Positions 8,557-16,522 are shown, counted from the stretch's first letter. The stretch: DNA of 32,867 nucleotides from an uncultured Oscillospiraceae bacterium (GCA_947600025.1 CANQFY010000014.1:1-32867), one strand, 5' to 3'. The notes: generated by a model from the sequence alone, not told the origin. Program-made: numbers and translations.

Positions 8557-9645
8557 TCAGCGGACGTCCTCGTAGAGAATGTCGATCACCTTTTCCATCC
8601 GCTCGCTCATGCTCTCATCCCCGGTGGCGGTGAGGGCGTAGAGCACCAGCCAGTCAAAGGCGTTCCGGGGGTCCAGCTCCGGCATCCCGCAGTCGCTGAG
8701 CATGGCGTTGATGGTCCACCAGTGGCCGTCCAGCCGGTCCTCGATGGTCATGTAGTCCTCGTCCAGCTCGGAATACTCCCCGCCCACGGAGTTCTCCGTG
8801 ATGATGTAGAGCAGGAGCAGCAGCTTCCGGGGCACCTCCTGCCGCCGGGCCATGATGTTTTTCAGGGAGGTGGCGTTGGGCCAGTTCCGCTTGATCAGCT
8901 TCTGGATGGGGGAGTACCCCTGCCGGTCGGAGCCGGAGGGCATGTGCATGGGCAGGTATTCGCTCATCACCCGCTCAAGGGAGTAAAATTCCTCCTGGGC
9001 GCCGTTGCTGGAGTCCGGCCGGGTAAGGCAGCGCATATACTGCTGAAAATAGTAGTACGCCCGGAGATGGTAGGAGCCAAAATAGGGCAGATTCTCCTGG
9101 TAAAACCGCCGCAGGTCCGCTTCCGTCTCCGCCCGCTGGAATTGCAGCCAGATCCGGTGGGTCAATTCGGAGTCCGTCTCCTCGGAAGTGGCCGGGGCCG
9201 GCGGCATGGACCGGTACAGCTCCTGGGCCTCGTGATAGCCCCATCCGTTGCGCAGGCACCAGGCATAGACCAGGTCCTGGCCGTTGCGGTAGTTGATCCC
9301 ATAGTCGGTACACATGCCCAGAAGCTGGCTGACCTGGCCCTCGTTCAGGTCCAGTGCGAAGGCCACCCGGTACACATCCTCCCGGGTACTGGGCTTATAG
9401 GCGCTGGAGAGCCAGTTGTAGATCTTCCGTTTCACCGATTCCAGGGGCGTCCCGTCCTCGGCGAACAGCGCCGCCACCCGCAGGCTCAGATCCGGATAGG
9501 GGTACATCTCCTGCAGCACGTCCCCAAAATAGCGCAGGGGGATCTGCTGATCCCGCAGATACACCGCCGCCTTCGCCGGGGTCATGCTCCCCGAACGGAT
9601 GCGCCTGTACTCGTCCTCTGATGTTCTGGTAAGTGTGCTTGCCAA
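8557..9645 (-). CDS. Unrecognised 362-residue protein with a possible XRE/HTH-like segment
   Basis: No family could be named. A TTG start at 9645 is preferred because AAGGAG (9656-9661) lies 10 nt before it. A GTG 13 codons further upstream would place that ribosome site inside the gene. The product is soluble, with no signal peptide or membrane segment, and is rich in Tyr, Arg and acidic residues. The part around residues 80-115 (TREDVYRVAFALDLNEGQVS, then QLLGMC) resembles the helix pattern of XRE-like regulators in Firmicutes, but it could equally be a helical repeat. The C-terminal half is probably helical (MARRQEVPRKLLLLLYIITE). It has its own promoter and terminator and converges on the kinase cluster. 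A role linked to those kinases, for example as a substrate, is only suggested by position. Confidence 0.72.
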   Translation of the reverse strand: MASTLTRTSEDEYRRIRSGSMTPAKAAVYLRDQQIPLRYFGDVLQEMYPYPDLSLRVAALFAEDGTPLESVKRKIYNWLSSAYKPSTREDVYRVAFALDLNEGQVSQLLGMCTDYGINYRNGQDLVYAWCLRNGWGYHEAQELYRSMPPAPATSEETDSELTHRIWLQFQRAETEADLRRFYQENLPYFGSYHLRAYYYFQQYMRCLTRPDSSNGAQEEFYSLERVMSEYLPMHMPSGSDRQGYSPIQKLIKRNWPNATSLKNIMARRQEVPRKLLLLLYIITENSVGGEYSELDEDYMTIEDRLDGHWWTINAMLSDCGMPELDPRNAFDWLVLYALTATGDESMSERMEKVIDILYEDVR

Positions 9646-9655
9646 CGACGGTCTA

Positions 9656-9661
9656 CTCCTT
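9656..9661 (-). promoter_or_regulatory. Ribosome binding site that decides a TTG start
   Basis: The minus strand reads AAGGAG here, 10 nt before TTG 9645. It is the only good site near the 5' end and excludes the GTG at 9684 as start. Confidence 0.65.
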
Positions 9662-9719
9662 CCCCCCGGGGTTTGCCGGCCCACGGCGGCGGGCTGGCTT
9701 GCGAATTGTTTATATGTTC

Positions 9720-9748
9720 ATTATAAAGGGATTGTACGGAAAAAGCAA
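9720..9748 (-). promoter_or_regulatory. Sigma-A-type promoter for the 362-residue gene
   Basis: On the minus strand TTGCTT (9743-9748) and a perfect TATAAT (9720-9725) are separated by 17 nt, leaving a leader of about 65 nt before the TTG start. Confidence 0.7.
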
Positions 9749-9759
9749 GATTTCAGGCG

Positions 9760-9790
9760 AAAAAAATGCGGCGGATCAAAAATCCGCCGC
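9760..9790 (-). terminator. Intrinsic terminator of the HU-like gene
   Basis: A 9-bp stem GCGGCGGAT/ATCCGCCGC with a 5-base loop is followed on the minus strand by seven T. It lies about 50 nt after the HU stop codon. Confidence 0.85.
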
Positions 9791-9838
9791 GTTATTACAG
9801 AACGGTTCCGCCATACGGCCCAATGGCCGGGCAGCGGG

Positions 9839-10162
9839 TCATTTCCCGCTTTGATTCTGCCGAATGGTGTCGTTAATGGTGGCCCGCAGGCCCCGGCTGA
9901 CCCTAAAGACCGGCTTAAACCCCGCCGGGACTATGGCATCCTCCATGGTCTTGGGGTTCCGGGCCATCCGCTCGCTGATGGGGCGCAGCTCAAAGGCGCC
10001 GAAGCCGGTGAAATTGACGCCCCGGCCCTGGCACCAGGCATCCTCCAGGATGTCCAAAAACGCCATTGTTACCTCACTGGCGTCCGCGTCGGACAGGCCG
10101 GTTCTCCTGCTCAGCTCCTCGACAAATTCCCTGCGAAACATATTCACATTTTTCACTTTCAT
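9839..10162 (-). CDS. hup: HU/IHF-family DNA-binding protein
   Basis: 107 residues, slightly longer than the usual 90 for HU. ATG 10162 is chosen over the adjacent TTG; GAGGA lies about 8 nt upstream. The N-terminal helical part (FRREFVEELSRRTGLSDADA) is the HU dimerisation region. It is followed by the turn VNFTGFGAFELRPISERMAR, equivalent to the G-F-G-x-F-x-x-x-x-R-x-x-R-x-G signature that leads into the DNA-binding arms. The arm NPKTMEDAIVPAG replaces the common NPxTGxxIxIPA, so this is a divergent member; the C-terminal helix is FRVSRGLRATIND. A nucleoid-associated role is inferred from the family. It is a single-gene unit with its own promoter and terminator. It might instead be an HU paralogue with a specialised site preference. 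Confidence 0.88.
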   Translation of the reverse strand: MKVKNVNMFRREFVEELSRRTGLSDADASEVTMAFLDILEDAWCQGRGVNFTGFGAFELRPISERMARNPKTMEDAIVPAGFKPVFRVSRGLRATINDTIRQNQSGK

Positions 10163-10247
10163 CAATAATTCCTCTCTTCCGATTCATTGAAATCCATGGG
10201 ACCGCGGCGGGCGAACCCCGGGAAGCAGCTGATCCGCGTATAGGTTA

Positions 10248-10276
10248 ATAATACCAATTTCCCCCTAAAATAGCAA
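10248..10276 (-). promoter_or_regulatory. Candidate promoter of the HU-like gene
   Basis: The minus strand carries TTGCTA (10271-10276), a 17-nt spacer, and TATTAT (10248-10253), about 85 nt before the ATG in an AT-rich stretch. Confidence 0.5.
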
Positions 10277-10784
10277 GTATAAAATTCAAAACGGACAAAA
10301 AAAGTTGATCTTTCCCCAGGTCCGTTTGGAGGGCTTGCACAAAATCGTGAAAAGTCCCCCCATGGAAGACGAAAAGTGGTGCCGTATTCGGCGTGTATTC
10401 TTATTCGCCGTATTTTATTCGCCGGAGTTCCCAGCCCGAAATAGCGGCGCAAAAAAGTATCATTTTCAACTATTCTTCTTTTTTGCGGCGGGCGTTTGCA
10501 CAAAATGATCGTCATTTTGGGTCCCGATAAAAATTCTGTGCAAACAGCGCCTGCTTCCGCAGATCAGCGGAGCGGTTTTCCTCCCCAGTGGGGGACCGAT
10601 CAGATCAATGAAGGGGCGCATTTTCTATCCAATGATATTTCATTTTCCCTTTTGCACAGCGGCACGAAGTTTCAGCGGGAAATGACAGAGTCGAAAAAGG
10701 TAAGTTTCCGCTGCCCGTGGCCATTTTTCCGCCTTTTTTCCTCCATTTTTCGTCAATTTGCCCAAGAATCGCCTGCCTGCGGGC
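10277..10784. other. Gene-free region with repeated TTTGCACA motifs and an inverted repeat
   Basis: No convincing gene is visible; open frames here run into the promoter or the ABC gene and lack a ribosome site. The base composition is more AT-rich than the flanks. TTGCACAAAAT occurs at 10335-10345 and 10496-10506, TTTGCACA at 10651-10658, and its reverse complement at 10537-10544. A perfect inverted repeat CAAAATGA-TCG-TCATTTTG lies at 10501-10519. No RNA family was recognised. Confidence 0.5.
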
Positions 10785-10822
10785 AAAAAACACGGGCTCC
10801 GGCTGGTTTTAGCCGGAGCCCG
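10785..10822 (-). terminator. Intrinsic terminator of the ABC exporter operon
   Basis: A 12-bp perfect stem (CGGGCTCCGGCT and its complement) with loop GGTTTT is followed on the minus strand by GTG and T6 (plus 10785-10790). It begins 14 nt after the stop codon of the second ABC gene. Confidence 0.85.
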
Positions 10823-10835
10823 CGCTTTTTTGGGG

Positions 10836-12701
10836 TCATTCCGCTGTGTAGTACTGGGCCTGGGCGGACCAGAGCTGGTGATACTTCCCCTCCTCGTCGG
10901 CCACCAGCGCCTCGTGGGAACCCCGCTGGACGATCCGGCCGTCCTGAAAGACCGCAATCTCGTCGCAGAATTTGCAGGAGGACAGGCGGTGGGAAATGTA
11001 GATGGCGGTCTTGTCCCCGGCGATCTCGTCGAATTTGCTGTAAATTTCCGCCTCCGCGATGGGATCCAGGGCCGCCGTGGGCTCGTCCAGGATGATAAAG
11101 GGGGCGTCCTTATATAGAGCCCGGGCAATGGCGATCTTCTGGGCCTCGCCGCCGGAGACGTCCACCCCCTCCTCGGAGAGATTCTTGTAGAGCATGGTGT
11201 CCAGGCCCTGGGGCATGGCCTCTAAGCGGTCGCCAAAGCCGGCGTCCACCAGCGCCCGGCGGGCCCGGTCCCGGTCGTATTCCATGCTGCCCGCCACGTT
11301 GGCCCCCAGGGGCTGGGCGATGAGCTGGAAGTCCTGGAACACCACGGAGAACAGCCCCATGTAATCGTCGTACCGGTACTTGCGGATATCGATGCCGTTG
11401 AGGAGAATCTGCCCCTCCTGGGGGTCGTACAGGCGGCACAGGAGCTTGATGAAGGTGGTCTTTCCGCTGCCGTTTTCCCCCACGATGGCCAGGCGGGAGC
11501 CTACGTTGAATTTGAGGCTGGCGTGGCGCAGGGCCCAGGTTTCCGCGCCGGGGTACTTGAAGGACACGTCCCGAAATTCGATCTCATACCTGCGGTCCAT
11601 CCGCTTTTCCGTGGTGAGAGACCCCTGGTACATGGCGTTGGGGATGTCGAGAAAGGCGAAGATCTTCTCCAAATAGCCGGCGTTGGTCTCCAGTACGCCC
11701 ATCATCCTCACCAAGGTAAAGAGGCTCCCCACCATGGCCGTGGCGGCGCCCACATATTGGGTGACGCTGCCCACGTCAAAGGCGCCGCCCCAGGCCTTCA
11801 GGCAGGTGAACACATAGATGGCGCCGGTAATCAGGACGGTGACACAGGCCCCCAGGCTGGCATAGACGCCCATTTTCCCCTGGGCCAGCCTTCCGATGGA
11901 GCCGGTGGCGCCGAAGGAGGTGTTTACAGACCAGTAGGCGTGGACCAGGCGCCGCTGATCGTACATGCGGATATCCACGCCCCGCTCCCGGTCCATGCCG
12001 ATGAAGCCGAAATGGCCGAACAGCCGGTTTCCGAAGGTGGCCTCCTCCGCGACGCTGCTCCAGCATTTTGTGGAGGCGGCGCCGCACATCCCCGCCAGGG
12101 CGCTGACCCCCACCATGAGGCCGGCCAGGACCAGAATGAAGACCGGGTTATTCAGCGCGGTGAGCCAACCGGCAGAGGCCGGGACCGGCGCGGTGAACAG
12201 GCTCACGGTCAGGGCGACGCCGCTGAGGATCCCCACCACGCCGCTGACAAAATCGCTGTAAATGCTCTGCACCTGCATCAGGCCCCAGCCGGACCAGTTC
12301 TCATTCTGCTGGATCTGGGCCCGGAGATCGTGGGTCTCCTGCTTGTCCAGCTGGGAAAAATCCAGGGACAGCATTTTTTGGATGAACAGGATCTCTTTTC
12401 TTCTCACCAGGTCGCCGTACAGCGTCGCGTACCGGCGCTGAAGAACGGCGCTCAAAGCGGAAACAAGTCCCACGCACCCCACGCCCGCGATCACCCAGCT
12501 CCAAAGGGCCTCCGCCCGGCGCAAAGTGGCAAGCTCGTTCAGGACCCGGGCCGAGAAGAACACGGTGACATAGGGGGCGACGGCGCTAAAAAGGCATTGC
12601 AGTGTCAGGACCGGGAAAAATTGGGGGCAGACCTTGTGCAGCGCCCGAATGGCCCGCAGATGAAGGGCGGCGGCGTGGCGCAATGTACCTTTCTTTTTCA
12701 T
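10836..12701 (-). CDS. ABC exporter half-transporter (permease fused to ATPase), second of a pair
   Basis: 621 residues. ATG 12701 is preferred to TTG 12707 because AAGGAG (12710-12715) is 8 nt away from the ATG but only 2 nt from the TTG. The N-terminal half holds about six hydrophobic segments typical of ABC exporters. The ATPase half has Walker A GENGSGKTT, a Q-loop in VVFQDFQL, a signature VSGGE (Glu instead of the usual Gln of LSGGQ), Walker B FIILDEP and the H-loop YISHRLSS. The TGA of the previous gene ends 2 nt before this ATG, so the two are translationally coupled and probably form a heterodimer. All ATP-hydrolysis residues are present. The cargo is not shown by sequence; peptide, lipid or drug export are all possible. 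The two-component genes upstream suggest signal-dependent expression. Confidence 0.9.
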   Translation of the reverse strand: MKKKGTLRHAAALHLRAIRALHKVCPQFFPVLTLQCLFSAVAPYVTVFFSARVLNELATLRRAEALWSWVIAGVGCVGLVSALSAVLQRRYATLYGDLVRRKEILFIQKMLSLDFSQLDKQETHDLRAQIQQNENWSGWGLMQVQSIYSDFVSGVVGILSGVALTVSLFTAPVPASAGWLTALNNPVFILVLAGLMVGVSALAGMCGAASTKCWSSVAEEATFGNRLFGHFGFIGMDRERGVDIRMYDQRRLVHAYWSVNTSFGATGSIGRLAQGKMGVYASLGACVTVLITGAIYVFTCLKAWGGAFDVGSVTQYVGAATAMVGSLFTLVRMMGVLETNAGYLEKIFAFLDIPNAMYQGSLTTEKRMDRRYEIEFRDVSFKYPGAETWALRHASLKFNVGSRLAIVGENGSGKTTFIKLLCRLYDPQEGQILLNGIDIRKYRYDDYMGLFSVVFQDFQLIAQPLGANVAGSMEYDRDRARRALVDAGFGDRLEAMPQGLDTMLYKNLSEEGVDVSGGEAQKIAIARALYKDAPFIILDEPTAALDPIAEAEIYSKFDEIAGDKTAIYISHRLSSCKFCDEIAVFQDGRIVQRGSHEALVADEEGKYHQLWSAQAQYYTAE

Positions 12702-12703
12702 GG

Positions 12704-14512
12704 TCAAAACTCCTTTCCCTCCTGATAGTACCGGCTCTGAACCTTAAAGAGCTTGGCGTATTCGCCGCCCAGGGCCAGCAGGCTGTCGTGGGTGCCCTCC
12801 TCCCGAATTTGGCCCCCGTCGATCAGGATGATCCGGTCGCAGAACCGGGTGGAGGCCAGGCGGTGGGAGATGAACACCGAGGTCTTCCCCTTGGTCATCT
12901 CGCTGTATTTCATGTAAATGTCGTTTTCGGCGATGGGGTCCAGGGCCGCCGTGGGCTCGTCCAGCAGCAAAATGGGGCCGTCCTTGTAAAGGGCCCGGGC
13001 CAGCATCAGCCGCTGGGTCTCGCCGCCGGAAAACAGGGCGCCGTCCAGATAGACCTCCCGGCCGATGTGGGTCTGAAGGCCCTTGGGCAGCTTCTGGATA
13101 GCGGCGGTGAGCCCCGCCTTCTCCAGGCAGTCCGCGATCCGATCGTAGTCGACGCCCTCCGTGGTCTGGGCGATCTCCTCCGCTACGGTGACGTCCAGAA
13201 TGGAAAACTCCTGAAAGACGGCGCTGAACAACTCGTAGTAGCGCCGCCGGTCAAAGGTCCGAATGTCCTGGCCGTTGAGCAGGACCTTCCCTGCCGTTGG
13301 GTCTAAGAGGCCGCACAGGAGCTTGACCAGGGTGGTCTTCCCCGCGCCGTTCAGGCCCACGATGGCCAGCTTCTCCCCCGGGTGGACGGTCAGATCGAGA
13401 TCGTGGAGGGTGTCCTCCTGGGCCCCGGGGTAGCGGTAGGACACGCCCTCCAATCGCAGCTCATAGCCTGCCGCCTTTGGGACCGCCGCCCCGCCGTCGA
13501 ACCGGAACGGCTCGGAGTAGTCCAGAAATTCCCGGACCAGGGAGATATCCAGGCTCTCCTGGTGCAGCGCCGACATCTGCCGCAGAATGCCCATGACCCA
13601 GTCGGTGAAGGTGGTCACCGCCGTAAAGTACAGCAAAAATTCGGAGACGGGCAGCCCCTCATGAAGGGTCTTGTTGATGAGCACCACATAGGCGATGCCG
13701 TTCCGGGCCATGGTCAGCGCCACCGCCGTCAGGTCCGCCAGCACCTCCACCCGCTCCCGGCGGAGGATGAAATCCAGATATAGGTCGTGGGCCTGGGTCA
13801 AAAGCTCCCGCAGCCAGCTTTGCAGGCCGAAAACCCGGATGTCCTTCGCCAGGGCCACCGATTCCGATTTGATCTGGAGGTAGTTGACCTTCTGGAAGTA
13901 TTTTTCTTCCTCCTCCTTGTGGGCATACCGCCAGCTGTTGGCGTACCGGGAGGCCAGGAACCCGGCCACGCAGGTGACCACGATCACCAGAAGCAGCAGC
14001 CCGTTGATCCGGGACAAAATGCCCAGGTACACCACCAGGCCGCCGATGTTGGCCAGCAGCATGGTCAGGGTCTGCCAGATGTGCTCCGTCGCCTGGTTAT
14101 TGCCGTTGCAGGCGTTATGGGCCTTCTCCCGCAGCTTGATAAAGGGCTCCTCCAAGGTGTTGGGGTAGGAGGTGGCGCAGCACTTTTCGCTGATTTTCCC
14201 GATGATCCCGCTGCGCACATCCACCCGGGCGAACATGGTGATTTCGCTGATATACCGGTCCAGGCCCTGGACCAAAAAGAGGGCGGCGGTGAAGGCCCCG
14301 ATGGTCCCCAGCAGCTCCCCCAAGGGGGCCTGCCGCTCCACCCGGGCCAGGACCTGGGGGGCGATGTAGAGCTGGGTCAAATTGAGCAGGACCACCAGGG
14401 TTGCTGACAACACGCAGAAGAAAAGCACCCGCTTGCGAATCTTCCAGGCCAGGCCCGTCATCCACCAAACATTTTGAAGGACGTTGTATTTTGGTTTTTC
14501 CTTTGGCATCAT
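12704..14512 (-). CDS. ABC exporter half-transporter (permease fused to ATPase), first of a pair
   Basis: 602 residues. The start is ATG 14512 of an ATGATG pair, with GAGGTG (14520-14525) 7 nt upstream. The membrane domain occupies about 25-330 (VLFFCVLSATLVVLL, LLLLVIVVTCVAGFLA). The ATPase has Walker A GLNGAGKTT, a Q-loop in AVFQEFSI, signature FSGGE, Walker B ILLLDEP and H-loop FISHRLAS. The long acidic/Lys-rich segment YAHKEEEEKYFQ lies in a cytoplasmic loop of the permease. It is co-transcribed with the next half-transporter and lies 91 nt after the histidine kinase gene, beyond a terminator. Both partners keep Walker B Glu and H-loop His, so there is no obvious degenerate ATP site. Export of a small peptide or drug is inferred from context. 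Confidence 0.9.
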   Translation of the reverse strand: MMPKEKPKYNVLQNVWWMTGLAWKIRKRVLFFCVLSATLVVLLNLTQLYIAPQVLARVERQAPLGELLGTIGAFTAALFLVQGLDRYISEITMFARVDVRSGIIGKISEKCCATSYPNTLEEPFIKLREKAHNACNGNNQATEHIWQTLTMLLANIGGLVVYLGILSRINGLLLLVIVVTCVAGFLASRYANSWRYAHKEEEEKYFQKVNYLQIKSESVALAKDIRVFGLQSWLRELLTQAHDLYLDFILRRERVEVLADLTAVALTMARNGIAYVVLINKTLHEGLPVSEFLLYFTAVTTFTDWVMGILRQMSALHQESLDISLVREFLDYSEPFRFDGGAAVPKAAGYELRLEGVSYRYPGAQEDTLHDLDLTVHPGEKLAIVGLNGAGKTTLVKLLCGLLDPTAGKVLLNGQDIRTFDRRRYYELFSAVFQEFSILDVTVAEEIAQTTEGVDYDRIADCLEKAGLTAAIQKLPKGLQTHIGREVYLDGALFSGGETQRLMLARALYKDGPILLLDEPTAALDPIAENDIYMKYSEMTKGKTSVFISHRLASTRFCDRIILIDGGQIREEGTHDSLLALGGEYAKLFKVQSRYYQEGKEF

Positions 14513-14534
14513 TTCATTTCACCTCACGGCGCCG

Positions 14535-14543
14535 ATTGTATCA
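14535..14543 (-). promoter_or_regulatory. Possible extended -10 promoter for the ABC pair
   Basis: The minus strand reads TGATACAAT just after the terminator T-run and about 23 nt before the ABC start. No good -35 is present because that position falls in the terminator stem, so this would depend on the extended TGn element. Confidence 0.35.
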
Positions 14544-14544
14544 C

Positions 14545-14580
14545 AAAAGGTTCGTCCCCGGGTCGATCCGGGGACGAACC
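14545..14580 (-). terminator. Intrinsic terminator after the histidine kinase gene
   Basis: A 14-bp stem beginning GGTTCGTCCCCGG (14549-14580 on plus) with loop TCGA is followed on the minus strand by TTTTGTG. It separates the two-component genes from the ABC pair, so ABC expression by read-through would be limited. Confidence 0.8.
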
Positions 14581-14603
14581 GCCGTTTTTGGGGGATGAAT
14601 CGC

Positions 14604-15266
14604 TTAAAGCTGGGGCAGCAGGATCTCGGTGGTGAAGGCCCCGTCCTCGCTGTTGCGGCTGATGTACCCGCCCAGGCGCTCCACAATGGCGTCGATCCGC
14701 ACCAGCCCGAAGCCGTGGCCCTCGCCCTTGGTGCTGCGGAAGAGCCGCCCCTCTTTTTTCAGCTTCTTCCCGGCGGTGAAGTTGGTGAAGGAGATGTAGA
14801 GCTGGGTGTTTTTCATGTCCATGTACACCCGGATCACCCGCTGGTCCTCCGGCAGCTTCGCACAGGCCTCGATGGCGTTGTCGAAGAGGTTGCCGATGAT
14901 GCAGCACAGGTCGATCTCCGAGGAGTGCAGCCGGACGGGGATCTGGGCGTCCGCCACCACGGTGATCCCCTTGGCCTTGGCCAGGGAAATCTTGGAGTTG
15001 AGAATGGCGTCGGCCATGGGGTTGCCGGTCTTGATGACCGTGTCCACGGTGGTCAGGTCCTCATCCAGAAGGTCCAGGTACCGCCGAATGGCATCCCAAT
15101 CCCCCGCCGCGGCGTAGGCCTTCATGGTCTGGATGTGATTGCGGTAATCGTGCCGCCAGCCCCGGATCTGGCGGTACATATTGTCCACCTCCCGGTAGTG
15201 GGTCTCGATCAGCTCCCGCTGATAATCGGCGATCCGCTGATCGATCCGCTTGGAAAGCAGGCCCAT
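14604..15266 (-). CDS. Soluble GHKL sensor histidine kinase (AgrC/LytS type, no membrane domain)
   Basis: 220 residues. ATG 15266 starts 4 nt after the response regulator stop, with GGGGGTGA as ribosome site. Residues 1-35 look like a coiled coil. RHDYRNH (38-44) is the dimerisation/phospho-acceptor motif with His 39. The ATP-binding part has the N-box (NLFDNAIEAC) and the G-box (GEGHGFGLVRI). AgrC-type kinases normally carry 5-7 membrane helices before this core; none is present here, so the protein is cytoplasmic or relies on a partner for sensing. Its cognate regulator is the adjacent LytTR gene, by operon position. It lacks any visible ligand-binding domain. Confidence 0.9.
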   Translation of the reverse strand: MGLLSKRIDQRIADYQRELIETHYREVDNMYRQIRGWRHDYRNHIQTMKAYAAAGDWDAIRRYLDLLDEDLTTVDTVIKTGNPMADAILNSKISLAKAKGITVVADAQIPVRLHSSEIDLCCIIGNLFDNAIEACAKLPEDQRVIRVYMDMKNTQLYISFTNFTAGKKLKKEGRLFRSTKGEGHGFGLVRIDAIVERLGGYISRNSEDGAFTTEILLPQL

Positions 15267-15270
15267 GGTC

Positions 15271-15969
15271 TCACCCCCTGTTGATGATCGCCCGGTTGAC
15301 GCCGTCGTAGGCCCCCCGGGGCAGCGGGAGGACGGTGCCGTCCCGCAGGAAAATTTGGGTCCTGGTCACCCGGCTGATCTGGGTCAAGTTCACCAGGAAG
15401 GAGCGGCCCACCCGGTAAAAGCGCTCGTCCAGCCGCTCCTCCAGGCTGCTCAGGGTCATTTTCACAGTGTAATCGGCCTTGGCGTGGATGGTCACATAGT
15501 TGCCGAAGACCTCCGCGTACCGGATCTGGTAGACAGGCAATCGCACCATCTCGCCCCCCAGCTCCAGATTTAGGACCCGCTCGTTTTTCGCCAGCTTTTC
15601 CGCCACCCGGTCCAGGACGGCCCGGAGCTTCTCCTCCTTCACCGGCTTCATCAGGTAGTGGAGCGCCGCCACCTCGTAACCCTCGGAAATGTAGTCGGAA
15701 TAGCCCGTGACGAAGACGATCTGGACGGTGTCGTTCTCCCGCCGCAGCCGTTTGGCCATGGCCACCCCGTCCATCGCCCCCATTTCAATGTCCAGGAGCA
15801 GGATATCGTAGTCCTTTTCCTCCGCGTAGTGGAACAAAAAGCCCTCGGCGGAAGAAAATTGGTCGATTTTGACCGTGTACCCGGCGCGGGCCGCCCAGTT
15901 TTCCGCCAGGGCCGCCAGATATTGCCGGTCCGCGCCGGAATCGTCGCAAATCGCGATCTTATAGTTCAT
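15271..15969 (-). CDS. LytTR-family response regulator
   Basis: 232 residues. ATG 15969 is chosen since the receiver domain begins directly (MNYKIAICDD) and GAGAGGG lies about 8 nt upstream; upstream starts would add a non-conserved extension. The receiver domain (1-120) has Asp 9/10, phospho-acceptor Asp 60 in LLLDIEM and Lys 108 in MKPV. The C-terminal LytTR DNA-binding domain (about 138-232) has the typical FGNYVTIH and FYRVGRSFLVNL segments. Members bind pairs of direct repeats upstream of their targets, often export or bacteriocin genes. The adjacent kinase is the likely phosphodonor and the following ABC pair a likely target; neither is proved by sequence. Confidence 0.92.
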   Translation of the reverse strand: MNYKIAICDDSGADRQYLAALAENWAARAGYTVKIDQFSSAEGFLFHYAEEKDYDILLLDIEMGAMDGVAMAKRLRRENDTVQIVFVTGYSDYISEGYEVAALHYLMKPVKEEKLRAVLDRVAEKLAKNERVLNLELGGEMVRLPVYQIRYAEVFGNYVTIHAKADYTVKMTLSSLEERLDERFYRVGRSFLVNLTQISRVTRTQIFLRDGTVLPLPRGAYDGVNRAIINRG

Positions 15970-16022
15970 GCATTTCGCCCTCTCGCCGCTTTTATCATAA
16001 TAGACCATGGCTCCCGCTTCCG

Positions 16023-16346
16023 TCATCGGTTTTTCTTTTTCGGCTTTCGCGCCGGAAGATCCTCAACCATAGCCCGGAAAAGCGCGGTCAAAAAAGCTCT
16101 GTCGTCCACGTTATCGACGAGCAGCATTTCTTTCGCCCCTTCATACGGCAACTCCAAAGGGGCATTCGGCAGAAACGTCCTTGCCGATTTGGTCGGCTTT
16201 ACAAGCAGTCGGTCGTCGTAGATCCCGCCGACAATTTTCCCACTGTAATACAGAATATATTCGCCCATCATCCCACGGGCCGAAACCCCGTCCAGCTCCG
16301 ACAGCTGCTCTAAAATAAATTCTAAATATTGTTTGCTTGACGCCAT
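16023..16346 (-). CDS. TfoX N-terminal domain protein
   Basis: 107 residues. ATG 16346 has GGGAGG 7 nt upstream. The segment VSARGMMGEYILYYSGKIVG followed by IYDDRLLVKPT matches the TfoX/Sxy N-terminal domain (methionine/glycine turn, then the hairpin ending in a conserved Lys). The C-terminal TfoX domain of Gammaproteobacteria is absent, as in most Firmicutes members, and the protein ends in a basic tail (KPKKKNR). Function in this group is unknown; a competence role should not be assumed. The coding bases are visibly less GC-rich than those of the neighbours, which may mean recent acquisition. It lies 53 nt before the response regulator on the same strand and could share its transcript. Confidence 0.85.
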   Translation of the reverse strand: MASSKQYLEFILEQLSELDGVSARGMMGEYILYYSGKIVGGIYDDRLLVKPTKSARTFLPNAPLELPYEGAKEMLLVDNVDDRAFLTALFRAMVEDLPARKPKKKNR

Positions 16347-16490
16347 AGCCGTCCCTCCCGCTGGAAGCAAAATCCACTGTCATAATACACGATTGTTTTT
16401 TGTCCCTATTGGTATCACTCATAGTGTACAATAGAAAAAGAAAAAATACAATCCCAATCAAAAGCGCCATTTCCCCTAAATGTTGTCAAA

Positions 16491-16522
16491 GCCGCTCCCC
16501 CGGGGAAATCCGGGAGAGCGGC
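16491..16522 (-). terminator. Probable terminator of the CsoR-type gene
   Basis: A 13-bp stem with one mismatch and a 6-base loop lies directly after the csoR stop codon. The following T-run on the minus strand is short (TTTGAC), so termination strength is uncertain. Confidence 0.55.

Noticed and set aside
9643-9684. GTG start giving a 375-residue version of the protein at 8557
   Set aside because: The good ribosome site AAGGAG would lie inside the gene; the TTG at 9645 fits it at 10 nt spacing.
10162-10515. Possible minus-strand gene upstream of the HU-like gene
   Set aside because: It overlaps the HU promoter and leader, lacks a ribosome site and has no familiar motif.
10496-11095. Plus-strand open frame running from the gene-free region into the ABC gene
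   Set aside because: It overlaps the terminator and the ATPase domain of the ABC gene in antisense, and no ribosome site is seen.
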